Source: Paramecium octaurelia (lineage: Eukaryota; Ciliophora; Oligohymenophorea; Peniculida; Parameciidae). From it: a DNA stretch of 64,000 nt. The stretch's first letter is position 1. Each line of letters starts with the position of its first letter. The stretch spans positions 128,183 to 192,182 of the forward strand of contig CAJJDP010000102.1 of the NCBI GenBank assembly GCA_905182995.1, written 5' to 3'. Shown one piece after another: positions 60,517 through 64,000 of the stretch. Below the pieces are notes generated by a model. The model did not search any database and was not told the DNA's origin. It saw only the letters and a list, made by a program, of their open reading frames with translations. The position numbers were made by a program, and so were the translations under genes.

Positions 60517-60864
60517 ATGGTTAACTTTACATAAAATATGTCTTTGAAATTCTGTCTTGGAAGATAATCAAAATCTTGTAAACTTTCAGCTGTACTTAAT
60601 TATAATTTCTATTTTACAATTGTCTCAATTTTATATTACCAAAAAAGAAAAGGTTTTTAGTTTCCTAAATAGTAAATCTAGTTTTCAAAGAAGATTATTA
60701 GAAAAAGTTATTTCCTTCTTTTTCATTTTAAATGTCCCTCAATCTCAAAATCTTAGGGATTCAATAAATCTTGGGCTGTTCCAAGTTCTCCAAAGCAAAA
60801 TTAAAGGTAAACTGTTTCATATGGAGATTATTCATTGAATAAATCTACTTCAAATTATATCTGA
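60517..60864 (+). CDS. Possible small protein, weak
   Basis: Frame of 115 codons from ATG 60517-60519 (MVNFTQNMSLKFCLGRQSKS) to TGA 60862-60864, with several TAA/TAG Gln and a Ser/Lys/Asn-rich end (SWAVPSSPKQNQRQTVSYG). It overlaps a competing frame of about 150 codons. With TGA as sole stop, frames this long occur by chance, so this is a candidate only. Confidence 0.35.
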
Positions 60865-62101
60865 ATTTTGTTCTGTAATTTTCTTTAAACATTTCTGTTG
60901 AGATCAATTAGATTTTCATATCTAAGAAGTACTGAATAAAAGAAAGAATGATTAACTGTCAATTAAATATATATCCAGAATTAAATGTAGAAGGCATCTA
61001 AGATTTGGATTTTTGTTCCTTAAGGTAAGTAAAAACTAAAATTTATTTTAAATTAATTAGATTCTATCATTAATAAGCAAGTATCATAATAAATTTAAGA
61101 AATAATCTTTTTTTATTTTTTAAATAATTATATTTTATAATGTAGATTAATTTTTATCATAAAAAATCTTTGATTGCTTTTTTTAATTAATAATAAGCTC
61201 CTATTTACAATCAAACATCATTCAGAATATTTGTAATGATCTTTTTATTTTTATTCAATTCTATACTATAAAATATGAGTTTTATCTTAAGTAGATAAAA
61301 TATCCTAGATTGATATTTTCAAATATATAAATAATTATAAACCATTATATTCCATTCTTAAAAATGTATATCAATCTTATAATAATTAATTCTCCATTTC
61401 ATTTATGTTGGTTTATTTACATTCAAAAATATACTTTGTTTTTACCCCTTATTGATATTTTTATGATATTAAATCTACTAATTAAGTAATTTAATATAAA
61501 GCATAATAAGTTTTATTAACTTTATTATTAAATTCTTGAATCTTCTCTTTCTATCCTTTTTATAAATTTAAATATATTAGTTTACCAGATACAATTTATC
61601 TTTATTCTTCTTAAATTTAGTTCTATTGGTTGGATTGACAATTACTCCTCCTCTCCTTATTCAGTTCTATTTGATCAGAAAATTTAACAAATATAATTAT
61701 TAGGATATCACTAAAGCGATACAATTCAGATGGTTAAGATTTTCTTTATTTAACATTATCCTTAAGCATTATACTTTAGTGATATTAAGTGCCATTAATG
61801 TATTTCTTCATATATAAAACAAAAATTTTGATTTATAATGATTTTCAAATGTAGAAAACTCAAAATAAGAATATTTCAGCAAAGTAGTGTAAAATGATAC
61901 TGTCGTAGTCTTTTGATAAAGTCTTCTTGAATCTTGCCATATAAATGCTTAAATATAATCATAAAATAACCTAAAAATGAAATCATTAAACATTAATAAA
62001 ACCAAAGTAAAACTTGAGGATGCAATTTTATAATTTTATTTATAAATATTGATTATATTGAAATGAATTTTAAACATGATAATATGTTGTTTATCAATAT
62101 C
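60865..62101. other. Very AT-rich intergenic stretch
   Basis: About 1.2 kb, among the most AT-rich parts of the window, with long T and A runs on both strands and no strand bias. No gene, RNA or repeat recognised. It may hold the 3' end of the otubain gene and regulatory DNA. Confidence 0.55.
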
Positions 62102-62972
62102 TCATTTGGGATATAGAATATCATAATGTCCAGGTCTATATAATAAATTGATAAATATAGAATTTGGATTAGCATCTTCTGGAATTTAGAATATAGTAGC
62201 ATCAACTGTGGCAACATTGCCATCCAGATAGAAAATCCTGATAGGAATTTGCAAGTAGTTTTGCAATGCTATGATTTGCATCTTTATTAGATATTTTTTA
62301 TTACTTAATCTGCTTCTCGATCAATTGGATCAACTTCTTATTAACAAAACAATTCAACTGTTCCAGTTTCTATGTATCCTTCAAATAAAAATGAATTAGC
62401 TTTGATATATCCAGAGGTCAGCATTCTCATGTACATTATAAGATAATCAGATGTGACTTTATTGCAGAATGCATCTACGATCCCCTAAACAGTAATGTTG
62501 TTTGGACATAATTTTATTTATTTCATAATTTCCTACATAGTATAGCAGACTTACATCATAAAAGTCGTCAATAACAATTTATTCATACCCAACAGCTGTT
62601 AAGTCCGCCTTTGAATTAGCAATTGTGGTGCTAAACTTATTTAATAGTTGCTAATCTTTAGTTTAGATTATTTATTCAAATATTCTAAACAGAACTGCTC
62701 TATAGAAGCAGCTACCATCTCTTCTCACTCTCCTGAAAAATGGATAGGATTCACGGATTTTCTAGAAATTCATCATAATCACTTACTTAAATTTTTTGAT
62801 GAAACCCTTAATTTTCTAAATATTCTGATTCTAATATTTGCAATTCTATTGGTTAAGTAATAATGAATGGATCTTAAGCTTCTATTTCATTTTTAATTTT
62901 ATCCAATTACTTAATATGTTACTCATATAATTCTTGATCGTAAGCATATTGATTAGAAGATTATTAACTCAT
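62102..62972 (-). CDS. Otubain-type deubiquitinase (peptidase C65)
   Basis: ATG 62970-62972 to TGA 62102-62104; introns 62762-62786 (25 nt, TAG), 62533-62554 (22 nt, TAG) and 62282-62304 (23 nt, AAG). About 265 residues. Catalytic signature RRVRRDGSCFYRAVLFRIFE contains D-G-x-C-F-Y with the nucleophile Cys; the C-terminal LLYRPGHYDILYPK carries the catalytic His, as in OTUB1/2. Between them READQMQIIALQNYLQIPI matches the family's C-terminal sheet region. The third intron lies inside this region, so its AAG acceptor is supported by homology on both sides. Otubains cleave ubiquitin chains, often Lys48-linked. Confidence 0.93.
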
Positions 62973-63199
62973 TATTATTTTTTATTTATTTTTTTTGGTA
63001 TAAATTATTATTCAAATCCATTTTCTACCTCTCTGTTTAATTTTATAAGTTTCCTTTGAACTTTGCACTATCGATGAGTATTTACTATTTGTACGATTCT
63101 CTCATGCTTTTCTGAAGACAGAATATTCTCAGGAATCTACTGATTTACTTAATTTGATTATTGCCTTTAAATATTGTTTTATCCAACGCAACTTCCCAT
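62969..63199 (-). CDS. Small protein with an acylation-type start, tentative
   Basis: Frame from ATG 63197-63199 (MGSCVGQNNIQRQQSNQ) to TGA 62969-62971, 76 codons. MGSC fits N-myristoylation plus palmitoylation. The minus strand is purine-rich here, as expected for coding. Its TGA overlaps the otubain ATG (shared ATGA), so either it ends earlier through splicing (for example intron gtacaaatagtaaatactcatcgatag, 27 nt) or the frame is chance 5'-leader sequence. Confidence 0.4.
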
Positions 63200-63384
63200 T
63201 ATTTATAATATTAATGGGCTAACAAAAAATTATAAATTTTAACACATTATAATAAATCAACTCTATACCCAAATCACAAACTCTAAATTATTCTATGGTT
63301 TGTATTTTATATTATTTCATTCCAATTATCAATTACCAATTTTCTTAATACAAGTCAGATATTAGAAATTTATTTATAAATAAA

Positions 63385-64000
63385 ATGTTGTTATTGACAG
63401 ATGATCCATTAACATTAAGCTAATCAAAAATTGAATAGTTTGAACTCAAACTAACATTTGATGTTTAATTTTTATTGGAGGTTGATATCAATTTTAACTC
63501 TCCCAAAATTTAGATAGCTATGTAGAATCTCAACTTGAAAGAGCAAGACTTAGTATAAAAAAAAATATCCCAATTCTTTATTGTGGATGAAGATTATTCG
63601 GTAACTGAACAAAGGTATCTGATTCATTTGCATCAAATTGCTTAAAGAAGAAAATTATTGGTAAAGGAAAGGAATAAAATTAAAAAAGACGAAGCCGAGA
63701 CCTTGAAATATGATTAATTGGCAAATACCAGATATTATTCTTAAACTGAGAGTTTCAACTATTTAAATATTGAAAATGCCATTTCTATGCTAGATAAAAG
63801 AATTGAATTATAACAAATTAAAAAAGATAAAACTCAATTAATCCTCAAAAATAAAATCAGGGAGTAAATTGAAGAGGAATTGAAAATTTTGAATGAGAAT
63901 AAAATCTTGGAATAAGAGAACTTACGCGTAAAAAAACTAAAAAAGCAAAGTCTTAAAGCCATCAGTGATAGAGCGCATTCTTTTAACTAGAAAACTCAAT
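63385..64000 (+). CDS. Coiled-coil protein, partial (cut by the window end)
   Basis: From ATG 63385 (MLLLTDDPLTLSQSKIEQF) open to the window edge, 205 codons without TGA and with many TAA/TAG Gln. After a short N-terminal domain, the region from about residue 70 is a continuous Lys/Glu/Gln/Leu coil (RKLLVKERNKIKKDEAETL, EEELKILNENKILEQENLR). Probably a long structural or cytoskeletal protein; the remainder lies outside. Confidence 0.7.

Overview
The window is ciliate macronuclear DNA, most like Paramecium. Long frames open only if TAA and TAG are read as glutamine and TGA is the only stop. Exons are split by introns of about 20-40 nt, mostly 20-29 nt. The sequence is very AT-rich, coding strands are purine-rich, and genes sit tens to hundreds of bases apart on both strands. 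I read the genes by hand under this code. Because only TGA stops translation, chance open frames of 100 codons or more are common, so I relied on homology, strand composition and splicing logic rather than frame length.

The sequence is not a clean contig. Four single Ns (5257, 17877, 21476, 25376) each separate two adjacent copies of the same 1.3-2.0 kb segment (pairs at 3941/5258, 16461/17878, 19513/21477, 23876/25377). This is what unmerged contig overlaps look like. Removing one copy of each pair plus its N leaves about 57.8 kb. Genes that cross these junctions, such as the channel-like gene at 3230-7331, must be read across the junction.

Layout. 1-8.2 kb (minus strand): an unknown partial gene, an AGC kinase, a Gln/Lys-rich protein, a polycystin/TRP-like channel and a coiled-coil protein. 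8.2-16.4 kb (mostly plus): a small coiled-coil protein, unknown proteins, the ATP synthase assembly chaperone ATP12, a zinc-finger/coiled-coil protein and a helix-turn-helix protein. 16.4-23.8 kb: a phospholipase-D-fold protein of the MitoPLD/Zucchini type lacking catalytic residues, then a multi-KH RNA-binding protein with an RS-rich linker. 23.8-36 kb: a small membrane protein, two large unknown proteins, a possibly myristoylated protein and an FAD-dependent oxidoreductase. 36-48 kb: an acylated MORN protein, a Pumilio protein with a polyglutamine tail, a K+ channel with cyclic-nucleotide-binding and zinc-knuckle motifs, Sec61 beta, an EF-hand protein and Nop10. 48-64 kb: small proteins, an RBR E3 ligase, a membrane RING protein, a Tubby protein, an ankyrin protein, a second MORN protein, otubain and a coiled-coil protein cut by the window edge.

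I see no operon-like logic. The content is typical housekeeping and regulation: ubiquitin signalling (RBR, RING, otubain), RNA control (KH, Pumilio, Nop10), membrane signalling (channels, MORN, acylated proteins) and mitochondrial assembly (ATP12). I found no tRNA or rRNA gene, CRISPR array, transposase with inverted repeats, or virus-like element. The most interesting signals are the relaxed 3' splice sites (TAG, CAG and AAG), the pseudo-catalytic PLD protein, and the channel/zinc-knuckle fusion.
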